Translations under genes and position numbers: made by a program
Part shown: one piece after another, positions 8,025-16,227 of the stretch
Position numbering within the stretch: the first letter of the stretch is position 1
Layout: the number at the start of each line of letters is the position of its first letter
Notes under the pieces: model-generated
Seen by the model: only the letters and a program-made list of their open reading frames with translations
The model's database searches: none
Told to the model about the DNA's origin: nothing
Source of the DNA: Salininema proteolyticum
Lineage (GTDB): Bacteria; Actinomycetota; Actinomycetes; Mycobacteriales; Micromonosporaceae
Reading direction: 5' to 3'
Assembly (NCBI RefSeq): GCF_042685645.1
Contig: NZ_JBHUNX010000001.1
Span: 2,418,001 to 2,482,000 of the forward strand
Length of the DNA: 64,000 nt

Positions 8025-8429
8025 ATGCCGGAAGCCGAAACGGAGATCGACGAACTGATGCGCCGGTTCCTCGGAGCGTTCACCAACACCGGCGGCGCCC
8101 GGCCCGACGTCGAAGCGATCCGCGACGTCTTCCTGCCCGACGGGACGATCATCAGCAATGTCGGCGGCGACCCCAAGACTTACGACCTGGACTCCTTCAT
8201 CGAACCGAGGGAGCGGATCCTCACCGACGGGACCCTGACCGAGTTCTCCGAGTGGGAGGTGTCGGAGCGGACCGAGATCTACGGCGGCATCGCACAGCGG
8301 TTCAGCCACTACGCCAAGTCGGGCGCACTCCGTGGCGAGTGGTTCGAGGGCGAGGGCCGCAAGTCCACCCAGTTCGTAAAGACCCCGGATGGATGGCGGA
8401 TCAACTCGATGATCTGGGACGACGCATAG
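8025..8429 (+). CDS. NTF2/SnoaL-like (DUF4440-type) protein
   Basis: The 134-residue product is translated from an ATG preceded by GGGAGGAG at 8012-8019. It has the alpha+beta cone pattern of the NTF2-like superfamily: an N-terminal amphipathic helix (EIDELMRRFLGAFTN), then DVFLPDGTIISN, and C-terminal strands ending in TPDGWRINSMIWDD. Members include small isomerases, hydratases and proteins with no enzyme activity. No catalytic residues typical of a given branch are recognisable. It stands alone between convergent neighbours; the function is unknown. Confidence 0.75.
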   Translation: MPEAETEIDELMRRFLGAFTNTGGARPDVEAIRDVFLPDGTIISNVGGDPKTYDLDSFIEPRERILTDGTLTEFSEWEVSERTEIYGGIAQRFSHYAKSGALRGEWFEGEGRKSTQFVKTPDGWRINSMIWDDA

Positions 8430-8680
8430 CCGGCAGAGAGCTGCCGTGCCGGTGACCGGAGTTCTCGCAGCATCTGCCCGGTCGCCGAAGGCCCGACAGC
8501 CCCTCAATTCCCATGAAAGGTCCGCCCCGGTGGAGGCCGTTCTACGCTCCGCTCTGGGCAGAAGGCCTGTCCGCGATATCATTCTCACCGACGAGCCAAG
8601 GCTCGCCATCGCCGACGACGTGCCCACTGCAATAGCGAAGCGGAGCAGGGATCGGAACTCTGTTGTGCGGTTCTCCGGAC

Positions 8681-9499
8681 TCAGGCGAACTCGTCGAGGA
8701 GACGGTAGAACGCGATCTTCTCCTCGTCGATCCTCGCTGGATCGATGCCATAGGCCTCCATGAACGCGTGTGCCGCCCAGGTCCCCCATTGCGGATTGAG
8801 GCCCCGATCGGACAGGCTGCGTGTCATCAGCGCCAGATCGCTATAGCGGTCGGCCACTCCGACGCGTCCGACATCCACGATTCCAGAGATCGCGAGGGTC
8901 GCAGGATCCGCCAAGACGTTGGGCGCGCAATAGTCGCCATGACAGACGACCGCCTCCTCGGGCGGAGCCGAGTCAAGTGCGTCCTCCAACTCGCCGGAGA
9001 GCTCCTGAAGGTCCGCACCGTCACGTTCCTCGTCAAGATCGTCGAGGTCGACCAGTTCTAGATCGGCCGCTTTCCGTGCCGCGGCGGCCATTTCCTTGAC
9101 GCCCCTGGAAAAGGGGCAGTCGGAGACGGGCAGGCCGTGCAGCCTTGCCGTGAACTCCCCCAGGAACTCCATTAGCCCCCTTCTTTCAGCGGGGCTCCAG
9201 GGCTCGGCCAGGCTGCGTCCGGAAACTGCGGTCATGACCAGGTATTCACCTTCGCCGGTTCGACCGGCGTCGACCACCTCGGGCGCGGGTACGTCCTGCC
9301 CGGCGAGCCATTCCAGTCGCTCGGCCTCCTGATGAAGGTGGAATCCCGGGTCGGGGTGCTCGTTGAGCGCGGCGGTCTTCACGAACAGGTCCCTGCCCGT
9401 GGGAGATGCGAGGTGGAAGACACGGGCATCGGACATCCCGATAGCCACTGGTCGCCATTCGTAGGCGGCATAGCGCCGGCGGAGGGTTTCGAGCGGCAT
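8681..9499 (-). CDS. APH-like aminoglycoside/macrolide phosphotransferase-family kinase
   Basis: This 272-residue protein has the kinase-like fold of the APH(3') family: a nucleotide-binding N-lobe with LFVKTAALNEH, a hinge near EYLVMTAVSGRSL, the catalytic loop VCHGDYCAPNVL (Asp as base, Asn for metal) and the metal-binding ISGIVDVGRVG in place of the usual D-x-G. The length fits APH(3') enzymes (about 265-270). The start at 9499 is chosen by alignment to family length; no good ribosome binding site is visible, and in-frame starts at 9559 or 9541 would add up to 20 residues. Whether it gives resistance or phosphorylates a metabolite cannot be told. Confidence 0.8.
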   Translation of the reverse strand: MPLETLRRRYAAYEWRPVAIGMSDARVFHLASPTGRDLFVKTAALNEHPDPGFHLHQEAERLEWLAGQDVPAPEVVDAGRTGEGEYLVMTAVSGRSLAEPWSPAERRGLMEFLGEFTARLHGLPVSDCPFSRGVKEMAAAARKAADLELVDLDDLDEERDGADLQELSGELEDALDSAPPEEAVVCHGDYCAPNVLADPATLAISGIVDVGRVGVADRYSDLALMTRSLSDRGLNPQWGTWAAHAFMEAYGIDPARIDEEKIAFYRLLDEFA

Positions 9500-9630
9500 G
9501 GCCCGATTTTGCCAGAAACCCGCTCCTGCGGCCAGCGAATTCATACGCGATCGCCTCATGGCCAGTGGGAACTCGAACTGAAAGCGAAATAGCTCGACTG
9601 ACTGCCGAAGGCGAAGAAGATCTCGCTATA

Positions 9631-9659
9631 TTGACATGATTATTTCTATTGTATTTACT
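9631..9659 (+). promoter_or_regulatory. Consensus-like promoter (TTGACA -35)
   Basis: A perfect TTGACA (9631-9636), a 17-base spacer and TTTACT (9654-9659) lie in an AT-rich island. This would give a leader of about 200 bases for the SapA-like gene. Confidence 0.5.
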
Positions 9660-9807
9660 ACCGTTGCCGTCAACGTGGGATTGAAGACCAGCAGGCCGAT
9701 TCACTGCTTCGAGGAGAGTCGCGGCCTGGTTTCTGGCGGGGACCTACTTGCGCATGGCGTATTCGACAAGGCGACTCCCTTGCCGCACAAGAGAATCCAA
9801 CATGGAT

Positions 9808-9813
9808 ATACTT
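9808..9813 (+). promoter_or_regulatory. -10 element TATACT close to the SapA-like gene
   Basis: TATACT lies about 55 bases before the TTG start with no good -35 box, so it may need an activator or another sigma factor. A start near 9820 gives a leader of about 48 bases containing GAGGAG. Confidence 0.4.
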
Positions 9814-9867
9814 GACGTAGTATGCCGTCCGAAATGGTCTGGCAACACCGACATTGAGGAGTTTTCC

Positions 9868-10371
9868 TTGAACACCACTACGCCCTCCAACCCCGCCGAC
9901 ACCCCGTCCGCCGGGCGCGGCCGCCTGGCCAAAAGGCTGGCAGTGGCGCTCGCTGCGATCGCCGCCTTCTCCCTCTCCGCGGTGGCCATCCCCGGAACCG
10001 CCTCGGCCGCCGGCCCGTGCGGTTCGTCGTACGCCCTGGTCGGGCACTACCCGATCAAGGACAGCTACTACGGTACGGTCGCCTACATCGACGTCTACTG
10101 GTCCTCTACATCCAAGCGGAACTGCGCCGTCACGAACGGCACCGGCGCCACCTACGGCCTCAAGAGACACAAGGGAGTGTCCATCAACCCGAGCTCCTCC
10201 TCCGGGCGAGTCGACTCCGACAGCGGCGCCTTCTCGTACTACGCCGGGCCGGTATACACCCCGCGCGGCTACAACCTTTCGGGGGAGTGCATCGACGTGG
10301 ACGGCACCGTCGGACTTCCCGGTGGAAATGAAGTGACCGGCAGGTACCTGTCCCGCGTCCACTGCGGCTAG
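9868..10371 (+). CDS. Secreted spore-associated protein A (SapA)-like protein
   Basis: Translation is read from TTG at 9868, six bases after GAGGAG, giving 167 residues. The signal peptide (about 20-50: Lys/Arg, then a long Ala/Leu core ending ASA) leads to a mature part of about 115 residues. Its features match Streptomyces SapA: GHYPIKD, YIDVYWSST, KNCAVTN-like KRNCAVTNGTGATYG, SGAFSYYAGPVY, ECIDVDG and the final RVHCG. Four cysteines could pair. SapA is a small exported protein found with spores; its function is unknown. The terminator after this gene has been split by an IS30-family insertion. Confidence 0.7.
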   Translation: MNTTTPSNPADTPSAGRGRLAKRLAVALAAIAAFSLSAVAIPGTASAAGPCGSSYALVGHYPIKDSYYGTVAYIDVYWSSTSKRNCAVTNGTGATYGLKRHKGVSINPSSSSGRVDSDSGAFSYYAGPVYTPRGYNLSGECIDVDGTVGLPGGNEVTGRYLSRVHCG

Positions 10372-10420
10372 CGCGTCCTCGACGCAACGGCAACAGAAGG
10401 CCCCGTCGGAGATCCTTGGG

Positions 10421-11728
10421 TTCTAGGAGTCGTTGCAACACCTTGATCTACAAGGGATTGCAATGGACTTTGAAGTTCGAAGGGACCGGAGGCCTCAGGG
10501 ACCGAGGAAACTCGCTCGTGAGCGGGCTGCATACTTGCAGCTTGTGAACGAGGGATACAGCTATAAAGAGGCCTGCCAGATCGTGGGAGTCAATCCCAGG
10601 ACCGGCAAGCGCTGGCGCAACGGCCGCAACCCGGTCGGCAAGCACAAGGGGGCTCCGCCAATCACCGCGGCGGAGCCCCCTTTGCTGCCCTCTTCACCAC
10701 GGCCACCCTCGCGCTACCTGCACGAAGAAGACCGGATCGTCATCGCCGACCGCAGACGCGAAGGCGCTTCAGTCCGGGATATTGCCCGCGAACTGGAACG
10801 CTCTCCCTCGACGATCAGCCGGGAGCTGCGTCGCAATGCCCATCCTGCCTCTGGCGAATACCGTCCCCATGCCGCGCAGCGGCGCTGTGACGAGCGCCGG
10901 CCCCGCCCCAAAGCATCGAAGATCGCCGTGAACAGTGAGCTGCGGAGATTCGTCCAGCATCACCTGGACCTATGCTGGAGCCCCGAGCAGATCAGCAACG
11001 CGCTCAAAAAGCGCTTTCCCGACCGACCGGAGATGCACGTGGTCCACGAGACGATCTACCAGGCGCTCTACATCCAAGCCCGGGGCGGCCTGCGTCGCGA
11101 GGTCGCTGCTGCGCTACGGACCGGCCGTGCCATGCGCAAGCCCCACCGCCAGGCCGACCGCCGACGAAGTCGCGCGGTCAAGGACATGGTCAACATCTCC
11201 CAACGCCCTGCCGAGGTAGCCGACCGGGCTGTCCCCGGACACTGGGAAGGCGATCTCATCATCGGCAAGGACGGCAAGTCCGTCATCGGCACGCTGGTCG
11301 AGCGTGCCACCCGCTACGTGATGCTGCTCCACCTCCCGGCCACCCATGATGCCGTCTCCGTCCGCGACGCCCTCGTCCACACCGTCGGGACCCTCCCCGC
11401 CCACCTCGTCATGTCCCTGACTTGGGACCAGGGATCTGAGATGGCCGCCCACCGGTCGTTCACCATCGCCACCAACATCCCCGTCTACTTCTGCGACCCG
11501 GCCAGCCCCTGGCAGCGGGGCTCCAACGAGAACACCAACGGCCTTCTGCGCCAGTACTTCCCCAAAGGAACCGACCTGTCCGTCCACGACCGTGACCGGC
11601 TCGAAGCCGTCGCTGCCGAACTCAACTCCCGCCCACGCAAAACGCTCGGCTGGGAAACCCCAGCCGAGCGCCTTGCTAAACTCCTCACCAGCAGCGAATA
11701 ACCAGCAGTGTTGCAACCACCCCTAGAA
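10421..11728 (+). mobile_element. IS30-family insertion sequence
   Basis: Imperfect 21-bp terminal inverted repeats (10421-10441 and 11708-11728) differ at two positions and share the inner block GTTGCAACAC. They bracket a single transposase gene, for a length of about 1.3 kb. No 2-3 bp target duplication is evident, so flanks may have drifted or recombined. Confidence 0.9.
10463..11701 (+). CDS. IS30-family transposase
   Basis: This 412-residue DDE transposase is intact. An N-terminal helix-turn-helix (about 20-60, YLQLVNEGYSYKEACQIVGV) and a second helix-turn-helix (about 95-125, SVRDIARELERSPSTISREL) bind the ends. The catalytic core has the first Asp in GHWEGDLIIGKDGKS, the second in LTWDQGSEMA and the Glu in SPWQRGSNENTNGLLRQYFP, all typical of IS30. 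The start at 10463 follows AAGGGA. The absence of frameshifts suggests the element may still be active. The reading direction is the same as the SapA-like gene, so loss of the terminator could allow read-through into it. Confidence 0.95.
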   Translation: MDFEVRRDRRPQGPRKLARERAAYLQLVNEGYSYKEACQIVGVNPRTGKRWRNGRNPVGKHKGAPPITAAEPPLLPSSPRPPSRYLHEEDRIVIADRRREGASVRDIARELERSPSTISRELRRNAHPASGEYRPHAAQRRCDERRPRPKASKIAVNSELRRFVQHHLDLCWSPEQISNALKKRFPDRPEMHVVHETIYQALYIQARGGLRREVAAALRTGRAMRKPHRQADRRRSRAVKDMVNISQRPAEVADRAVPGHWEGDLIIGKDGKSVIGTLVERATRYVMLLHLPATHDAVSVRDALVHTVGTLPAHLVMSLTWDQGSEMAAHRSFTIATNIPVYFCDPASPWQRGSNENTNGLLRQYFPKGTDLSVHDRDRLEAVAAELNSRPRKTLGWETPAERLAKLLTSSE

Positions 11729-12012
11729 TCCGCCGGGCGGTCGCGGGGCCTTCGCTGTGTCTCCAGGACTGCTGGGACGCAATCTATGCCGACTCTGCGC
11801 GGCCAGACTGCCGCTGACCACGAAAAGGTGGTGACCGGCCCGTAGAAGAACTCCCGACCGGGGATGAACCCACCCCGCCGTTCGCTACGCCGTGGCCCCG
11901 CAACGGCTGGGGGCGGCCGTCAGGGAAGCACGGGCCGGTTGGGTGGACTTCTCCGGCATGCCTCGTCATAGTAGAAGATGGTTCTATATTTAGAATGCCG
12001 GAAGGAGCTCTC

Positions 12013-12246
12013 ATGGGCACATGCGGAAAATGCGGTCGCACCAAGGATTCCGGCGGATGCGGTTACTGTCTGGGACGCGAGATCGGTGCCGCGATCCAAC
12101 GGGACAGGTACGAGCGGGAGCGCAGAGAGTGGAGCGCCGGCAACCAGACGCGGGGAAGCGGATGCGCACTCGTGGTCCTCGCCGCGGCGGCACTCCCGCT
12201 GGCGATTTCGGCAGCCCTGGTTCTGGCCGTCACCACCATCCGATAG
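12013..12246 (+). CDS. Small membrane protein with zinc-ribbon-like cysteines
   Basis: This 77-residue protein starts at an ATG five bases after AAGGAG. Residues 4-19 read CGKCGRTKDSGGCGYC, two Cys-x2-Cys-type pairs that could hold a zinc ion. A charged region (about 25-45) and one hydrophobic membrane segment (about 54-75) follow. The short TTCTA-tatt-TAGAA inverted repeat at 11982-11995 lies in its presumed promoter. I do not recognise the family; the topology suggests a membrane-anchored cytoplasmic zinc finger or a small regulatory protein. Confidence 0.6.
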   Translation: MGTCGKCGRTKDSGGCGYCLGREIGAAIQRDRYERERREWSAGNQTRGSGCALVVLAAAALPLAISAALVLAVTTIR

Positions 12247-12322
12247 ACGGGGTGGCCAGGGCCCGTCGGGAACGCCGCCCGTTTCCCGACCCGGATCCGG
12301 AGCGGCACTTCACGGTCCCTAG

Positions 12323-12961
12323 TTAGGAGGGCTGGTTGAACTCCAGGCCGATGCCGAGCACGTCGCGGATATAGACCTCCACGTACTCGGGAAGGCGGCC
12401 TCCGTTAGCGGCCCGTTCCTCGATCAGCGCCTTCAGGTGCCCGCGGTCCTCCGGAGACTCGAAGGTCCAGCGCCATGTGTTGAGCGGACGCTCCTCCTCT
12501 CCGGAGGTGCCGTGCTCCACGTGGAAAAGAGGTCGGCCTTCCCCGGCTTCGACCAGGGTCCCGGTGTCATCCTCGACTTCGGAAACCCCGATGAAGGTGA
12601 CCTTGCGAGCGTCGTGGTCCAGATGAACCTGCTCGATGACGCGGTAGACCCGTTCCGGATCGTCCCAGTCGGGCTGGTTGCTGGTGCGGACGAACTGGTC
12701 CCCTCCGGCGCATTTCCACTCCTCGGGCACCCAGGCGCGTGCCGAGCCCTTCTCTACGACCGAGGGTATGAACAGATCGGGGCGGCGAGCCTTGCGGACC
12801 TCCATGTCCCACAGCATCGTCCGCGTGAACGCCAGAGGTTCGGCCAGGATGTAGCGGTCGGCCAGGACGGCGTTGACGTCCAGCGGAGGAGCCTCCAGGC
12901 TGAGGTTGTCCGGGTCGGACCAGGCCTGGGCGAAGGCGGACTGCAGGTCGGGAAGGCTCAA
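12323..12961 (-). CDS. Hypothetical protein, 212 residues
   Basis: The frame runs from a TTG preceded by GAGGA to a stop at 12323. Composition is that of a soluble, acidic, Trp-rich protein (several WDDPE, WKCAGGDQF, NTWRWTFESPEDRGHL segments) without signal peptide or membrane helix. The reading frame uses codons typical of the genome, and the antisense frames look like shadows. No known domain is recognised. It is transcribed away from the small zinc-ribbon gene, and about 260 bases without a gene separate it from the GNAT gene. Confidence 0.65.
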   Translation of the reverse strand: MSLPDLQSAFAQAWSDPDNLSLEAPPLDVNAVLADRYILAEPLAFTRTMLWDMEVRKARRPDLFIPSVVEKGSARAWVPEEWKCAGGDQFVRTSNQPDWDDPERVYRVIEQVHLDHDARKVTFIGVSEVEDDTGTLVEAGEGRPLFHVEHGTSGEEERPLNTWRWTFESPEDRGHLKALIEERAANGGRLPEYVEVYIRDVLGIGLEFNQPS

Positions 12962-13200
12962 GGGAGGATCCTCTCAAGTAGGCGGAAAGACGGGCACGGC
13001 ACCAATAGCCGCCGACGCGGCTTCGGCGACCGCCTTCGATACCGCCATGCTGCTGAAGTCACGTCCTACGCCGATGCGGGCAGGACATTGACGACTGGCC
13101 AGCTGTTCTGATCGAGCGGGACGGTCCCGTAGGTCTCGCCGCGAAGGAAGGCTCAGTCGTCGATCCGCCAAGGCGGGGAGTTGCGCCGCGTGGCGGAGAG

Positions 13201-13221
13201 CGGCGTCCGGAACGGACGCCG
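13201..13221 (-). terminator. Hairpin terminator after the GNAT gene
   Basis: A perfect 9-bp stem (CGGCGTCCG with CGGACGCCG) and 3-base loop lie just beyond the stop of the minus-strand acetyltransferase gene. Confidence 0.6.
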
Positions 13222-13225
13222 GAAC

Positions 13226-14098
13226 TCAGCTACCGATGACCCGGCTCAGGTCGCGGGTGGCGGGGAGCGGCCTGAACCCGCCCGCCTCGTAGGTGGCGAC
13301 GGCACCGGTATTGGAGCTCGGGGTGCCGACGACGGCGCTGGACGCCCCCATCCGCCGGAGCTCGGCAGCGGCGGCGACGGTGATCGCCTTGCCGTGACCG
13401 TGCCCGCGGTGGTCCCGGTGCACGCCCATCGGTTCGAGCAGTCCGGGCCTTCCCGGTCCCGCCGACCAGACCGTCACCATCGCCACCGCGTCGTCCCGGT
13501 CGTCGAAGGCGACCAGGCACCGCGCGTCGGAGTACTGCGGCCCCGCGGCCATCGCGTGCCAGCGCTCGTCCGAGAACTTCGAACCCTCGAACGCGGCCCG
13601 CTGCACGGCGGCCCGCGTCGCGACCAGCTCCGGCCCGACTACCTCGACGCGCACGCCGGGGTCCTCCACCGGTTCGGCGAGGTCGCGGCGCAGCGGCGTC
13701 CACGGTTCGTCGGTCTTCCAGCCCGCCCCGAGCATCACGTCCTGGAGCAGGGCGTCCATCGGCGCCTCGACATAAACACTTCCTCGGGGCAGGACGCCGC
13801 GCTCCGGTTCGGCCAGGTCCTCGGCCACCCGGTCTGCCAGGTCCGCGTCCTGTCGGGCGTCGGGGTCGATCGTCAGCCGCACGAGGTCCGGACCGTCGAG
13901 CAGCCCGACGGCGGCGATCCGCCCGTCGCGCCGCCACACCCGGACGGCCGAGGCCGTGGCCTCCGCGCCGGTTTGCCAGAACCAACCGATGTCGCCGGGG
14001 TGCAGCTGCATGGGAGCCCCTTCGACCTGCCACTCGCGCAGCGCTTCCAGGACTTCGTTCATCCCGTCGACGCGGGGCTCTTCCAATGCGATTTCCAT
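13226..14098 (-). CDS. GNAT-family N-acetyltransferase with two GNAT-like halves
   Basis: At 290 residues the protein is about twice a single GNAT domain. The C-terminal half holds the acetyl-CoA signature: GLLEPMGVHRDHRGHGHGKAI (motif A, R-x-x-G-x-G/H) followed by SSAVVGTPSSNTGAVATYEAGGF (motif B). The N-terminal half keeps the fold pattern but lacks a clear motif A. Tandem layouts of this kind occur in mycothiol synthase MshD and its relatives, but the similarity is not enough to assign that reaction. It is divergent from the SARP-like regulator, which may control it. Confidence 0.8.
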   Translation of the reverse strand: MEIALEEPRVDGMNEVLEALREWQVEGAPMQLHPGDIGWFWQTGAEATASAVRVWRRDGRIAAVGLLDGPDLVRLTIDPDARQDADLADRVAEDLAEPERGVLPRGSVYVEAPMDALLQDVMLGAGWKTDEPWTPLRRDLAEPVEDPGVRVEVVGPELVATRAAVQRAAFEGSKFSDERWHAMAAGPQYSDARCLVAFDDRDDAVAMVTVWSAGPGRPGLLEPMGVHRDHRGHGHGKAITVAAAAELRRMGASSAVVGTPSSNTGAVATYEAGGFRPLPATRDLSRVIGS

Positions 14099-14195
14099 AT
14101 CTGTGATTGCACACCACGACGCCGACCGGCGGCAAGTGATTTACGCTCGGCCGGCTCCGAAGGGGTGGTGAGTCCACGCCCCCGAGACAACTCAC

Positions 14196-14224
14196 TGGAA
14201 ACGTCGCGGCTCCGCGGATAAAAT
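14196..14224 (+). promoter_or_regulatory. Promoter of the SARP-like regulator gene
   Basis: TGGAAA (14196-14201), 17 bases and TAAAAT (14219-14224) give a plausible start about 35 bases before the ATG at 14266. The -35 box is weak. Confidence 0.35.
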
Positions 14225-14265
14225 GAGGGACCGACACCCACCCCTCAACGACAGGCAGCGCGATC

Positions 14266-16188
14266 ATGTTCGGACACAACGATTTCCGACTCCTCGGACC
14301 GATCGAGGCCCATATCGGCGGCGCCCCGCTCGACCTCGGCCCCGCCAAGCGGCAAGCCGTGCTCGCCGCCCTCCTCGTCGCACGCGGCACCAGGGTCGGC
14401 GACTCCGAAATCTGCGAGCGCGTCTGGGGCTCCGCACTACCCCGTTCGGCGAAGCGAACCGTGCAGGGCTACGCCTCCCGGCTCCGCCGTCTCCTCGCCG
14501 GCCACGCCGACGTCGACCGCGTGGGCGGCGGCTACCGCCTGCGCGTGGACCCGGACTCCGTGGACCTCCACCGGTTCCGCGACCTGGCCGCACGCGCGCG
14601 CCGCGACCCGGTCGCGAACCTGGCCGACGCCGAAGCGGCCCTGCGGCTGTGGCGCGGCGAGCCGTTCGCCGGCCTCGACAGCCCCTGGTTCCACACGCTC
14701 CAGTCAACTCTCGGCGTCGAACGCCGGCAGGTCTGGCTGGACCGCAATGACGCCATCATCGCCCGCGGGGACTCCGACGGGCTCGTGCCCGAACTGAGCG
14801 CCGCCGTTGACGACCACCCCTTCGACGAGCGCGTCTCGCGCCAGCTCATGACGGTGCTGTTCACCGCCGGCCGCCAGCACGAGGCGTTCGCCGAATACGG
14901 CCGGCTCCGCGAGGCGCTCCGCAGTGAATTGGGTGCCGAGCCCCAAGAGCCGACGCGCCTGCTGCACCGCCGATTGCTGGACGGCGAGGCGCCCGCAGGC
15001 GCGGTCGGCTCTCCCCGTCCGCGGGCGACGGTCACGCCCAGCGCGGGCGAGCGGGTGGCGCGGGCGCTGAGCCTCGTGTCCTCCCAGTGGATCGACGTCC
15101 CCACAGTCGCCGCGATGACGGGCCTCCCCCGCGAACAGTGCCGAACCGTTCTCGACCAGCAGGTCCGCACCGGCCTGGTGCTGGACGAGGGCGGGGGCCG
15201 ATTCCGGGCGACGTTCGCGATGGCGTCGACGACGGCCGACGAGGAGGAGCCCCTGCGCCGGTTCGTCGCGCACTACGCCCGCGAGAGGTTCGGCTCCTTC
15301 GGCTTCTTCCGCTTCCCCTCCGCGGGCCACGGCGACGGCGAGCGCACCACGCATCCTGCGGGAAGGGACGCCGAGAACCTCGAACATGCCCGGGGGCTGG
15401 CCCGCGAGCGCGGTTGGACCGACGAGAGGTGGCGCCTCGACCTCGTCAGCGGATACCGCAGCGCCCTGCGCGGGAACTTCTCCGACAGCCTGGAGGCCGG
15501 TGAGAGCGCCGAGGAGGCCGCGACCGGCCTGGGAGACGACGACCTCTTGATCACCGCGCTGTTCCTCCAGGCGGTGGCGCTGTACGCGGTGCGGGACAGC
15601 CTGGCGCCGTTGGCCTCCCGGCTCGGCAGGGCGCTGGGGATCGCGCGGTCGGTGGGCGACGCCGTCCGCGTCTCGGACGTGCACTGGCTGACCAGTGTGT
15701 TGAGCGGTGCGGCGGGGCTTCGCGCCACGGCGCTGGCGGCGGCGCGCTCGGCCGTGGCGACGGCCCGGAGGGAGGGCGACGATCTGGCGGTCGCCAAGGC
15801 GCACTACGCGTTGGGGACGGCCCTGTCGCAGAGGGGCGAGCATGGTCCGGCCGAGGAATACTGCCGGTCGGCGCTGGTGTACTTCGAACGCCGTTCCGAG
15901 CCGTACCCGCTGGGGCGCACCCACGACACGCTCGCGGTGATCGCCGCCGCGAGGGGCGACCACCGCGACGCGGTGCGGTGCAACACCAGGGCGATCGAGT
16001 ACTACCGGGAGTGCGACGCGGTCCTCTACCGGGCGGAGGCGCTGGTGCGGCGGGGCGCGGCGCACCGGGCCGTCGGGCAGGCGCAGCTGGCCGAGGAGGA
16101 CTGGAACGCCGCGGCGGACTTCCACGCCGGGCGCGGAGATCTGCGGAGGACCGACCGCGTGCGGCGGTTGCTGCGCTCGTTGGCATAG
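14266..16188 (+). CDS. AfsR/SARP-type transcriptional regulator (winged helix, BTAD, TPR; no NB-ARC)
   Basis: The 640-residue protein begins with an OmpR-like winged helix (about 5-95, FRLLGPIEAHIGG, KRQAVLAALLVARG, GYASRLRRLLAG). A bacterial transcriptional activation domain follows (about 100-245, ending with the typical FAEYGRLREALRSELGAEPQEPTRLLHRRLL). The C-terminal half (about 390-640) is helical and TPR-like (AVALYAVRDSL, AKAHYALGTALSQRG). Classical AfsR proteins have an NB-ARC ATPase here, but no P-loop is seen, only a short region at about 265-340 that may be its remnant. SARPs activate secondary metabolism or nearby genes; targets here are unknown, though the divergent GNAT gene is a candidate. 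Confidence 0.88.
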   Translation: MFGHNDFRLLGPIEAHIGGAPLDLGPAKRQAVLAALLVARGTRVGDSEICERVWGSALPRSAKRTVQGYASRLRRLLAGHADVDRVGGGYRLRVDPDSVDLHRFRDLAARARRDPVANLADAEAALRLWRGEPFAGLDSPWFHTLQSTLGVERRQVWLDRNDAIIARGDSDGLVPELSAAVDDHPFDERVSRQLMTVLFTAGRQHEAFAEYGRLREALRSELGAEPQEPTRLLHRRLLDGEAPAGAVGSPRPRATVTPSAGERVARALSLVSSQWIDVPTVAAMTGLPREQCRTVLDQQVRTGLVLDEGGGRFRATFAMASTTADEEEPLRRFVAHYARERFGSFGFFRFPSAGHGDGERTTHPAGRDAENLEHARGLARERGWTDERWRLDLVSGYRSALRGNFSDSLEAGESAEEAATGLGDDDLLITALFLQAVALYAVRDSLAPLASRLGRALGIARSVGDAVRVSDVHWLTSVLSGAAGLRATALAAARSAVATARREGDDLAVAKAHYALGTALSQRGEHGPAEEYCRSALVYFERRSEPYPLGRTHDTLAVIAAARGDHRDAVRCNTRAIEYYRECDAVLYRAEALVRRGAAHRAVGQAQLAEEDWNAAADFHAGRGDLRRTDRVRRLLRSLA

Positions 16189-16227
16189 CTTCCGCCGCAC
16201 GCGGGGTACTGGGGCGGATTACGCCCG

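Larger units (their letters stand above)
9500..9867. other. Intergenic stretch with AT-rich promoters before the SapA-like gene
   Basis: No convincing gene is seen in this stretch of about 370 bases. It is AT-rich for this genome, especially at 9628-9660. It holds two promoter-like sites on the plus strand, listed separately, and probably the promoter of the minus-strand phosphotransferase gene. Confidence 0.5.
10396..11753 (+). terminator. Terminator hairpin of the SapA-like gene split by the IS30-family insertion
   Basis: The left arm GAAGGCCCCG (10396-10405) and right arm CGGGGCCTTC (11744-11753) are perfect complements lying on either side of the insertion sequence. Joined without the element, they form a 10-bp stem just after the SapA-like stop codon, so the element entered the loop side of a terminator. 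Confidence 0.6.

Noticed and set aside
8592..8605. CGAGCC-AA-GGCTCG palindrome between the NTF2-like and phosphotransferase genes as a terminator
   Set aside because: A two-base loop is too tight for an RNA hairpin and the position is far from either stop codon on the plus strand.
8446..8763. Small plus-strand frame after the NTF2-like gene
   Set aside because: It overlaps the phosphotransferase gene on the other strand, and its product has no recognisable pattern.
10418..11731. Target-site duplication for the IS30-family element
   Set aside because: The bases flanking the terminal repeats (GGG on the left, TCC on the right) do not match as a 2-3 bp duplication.
11784..12044. Minus-strand frame beside the IS element, considered as a gene remnant
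   Set aside because: No similarity to a transposase or other family could be seen, and it crosses the promoter of the zinc-ribbon gene.
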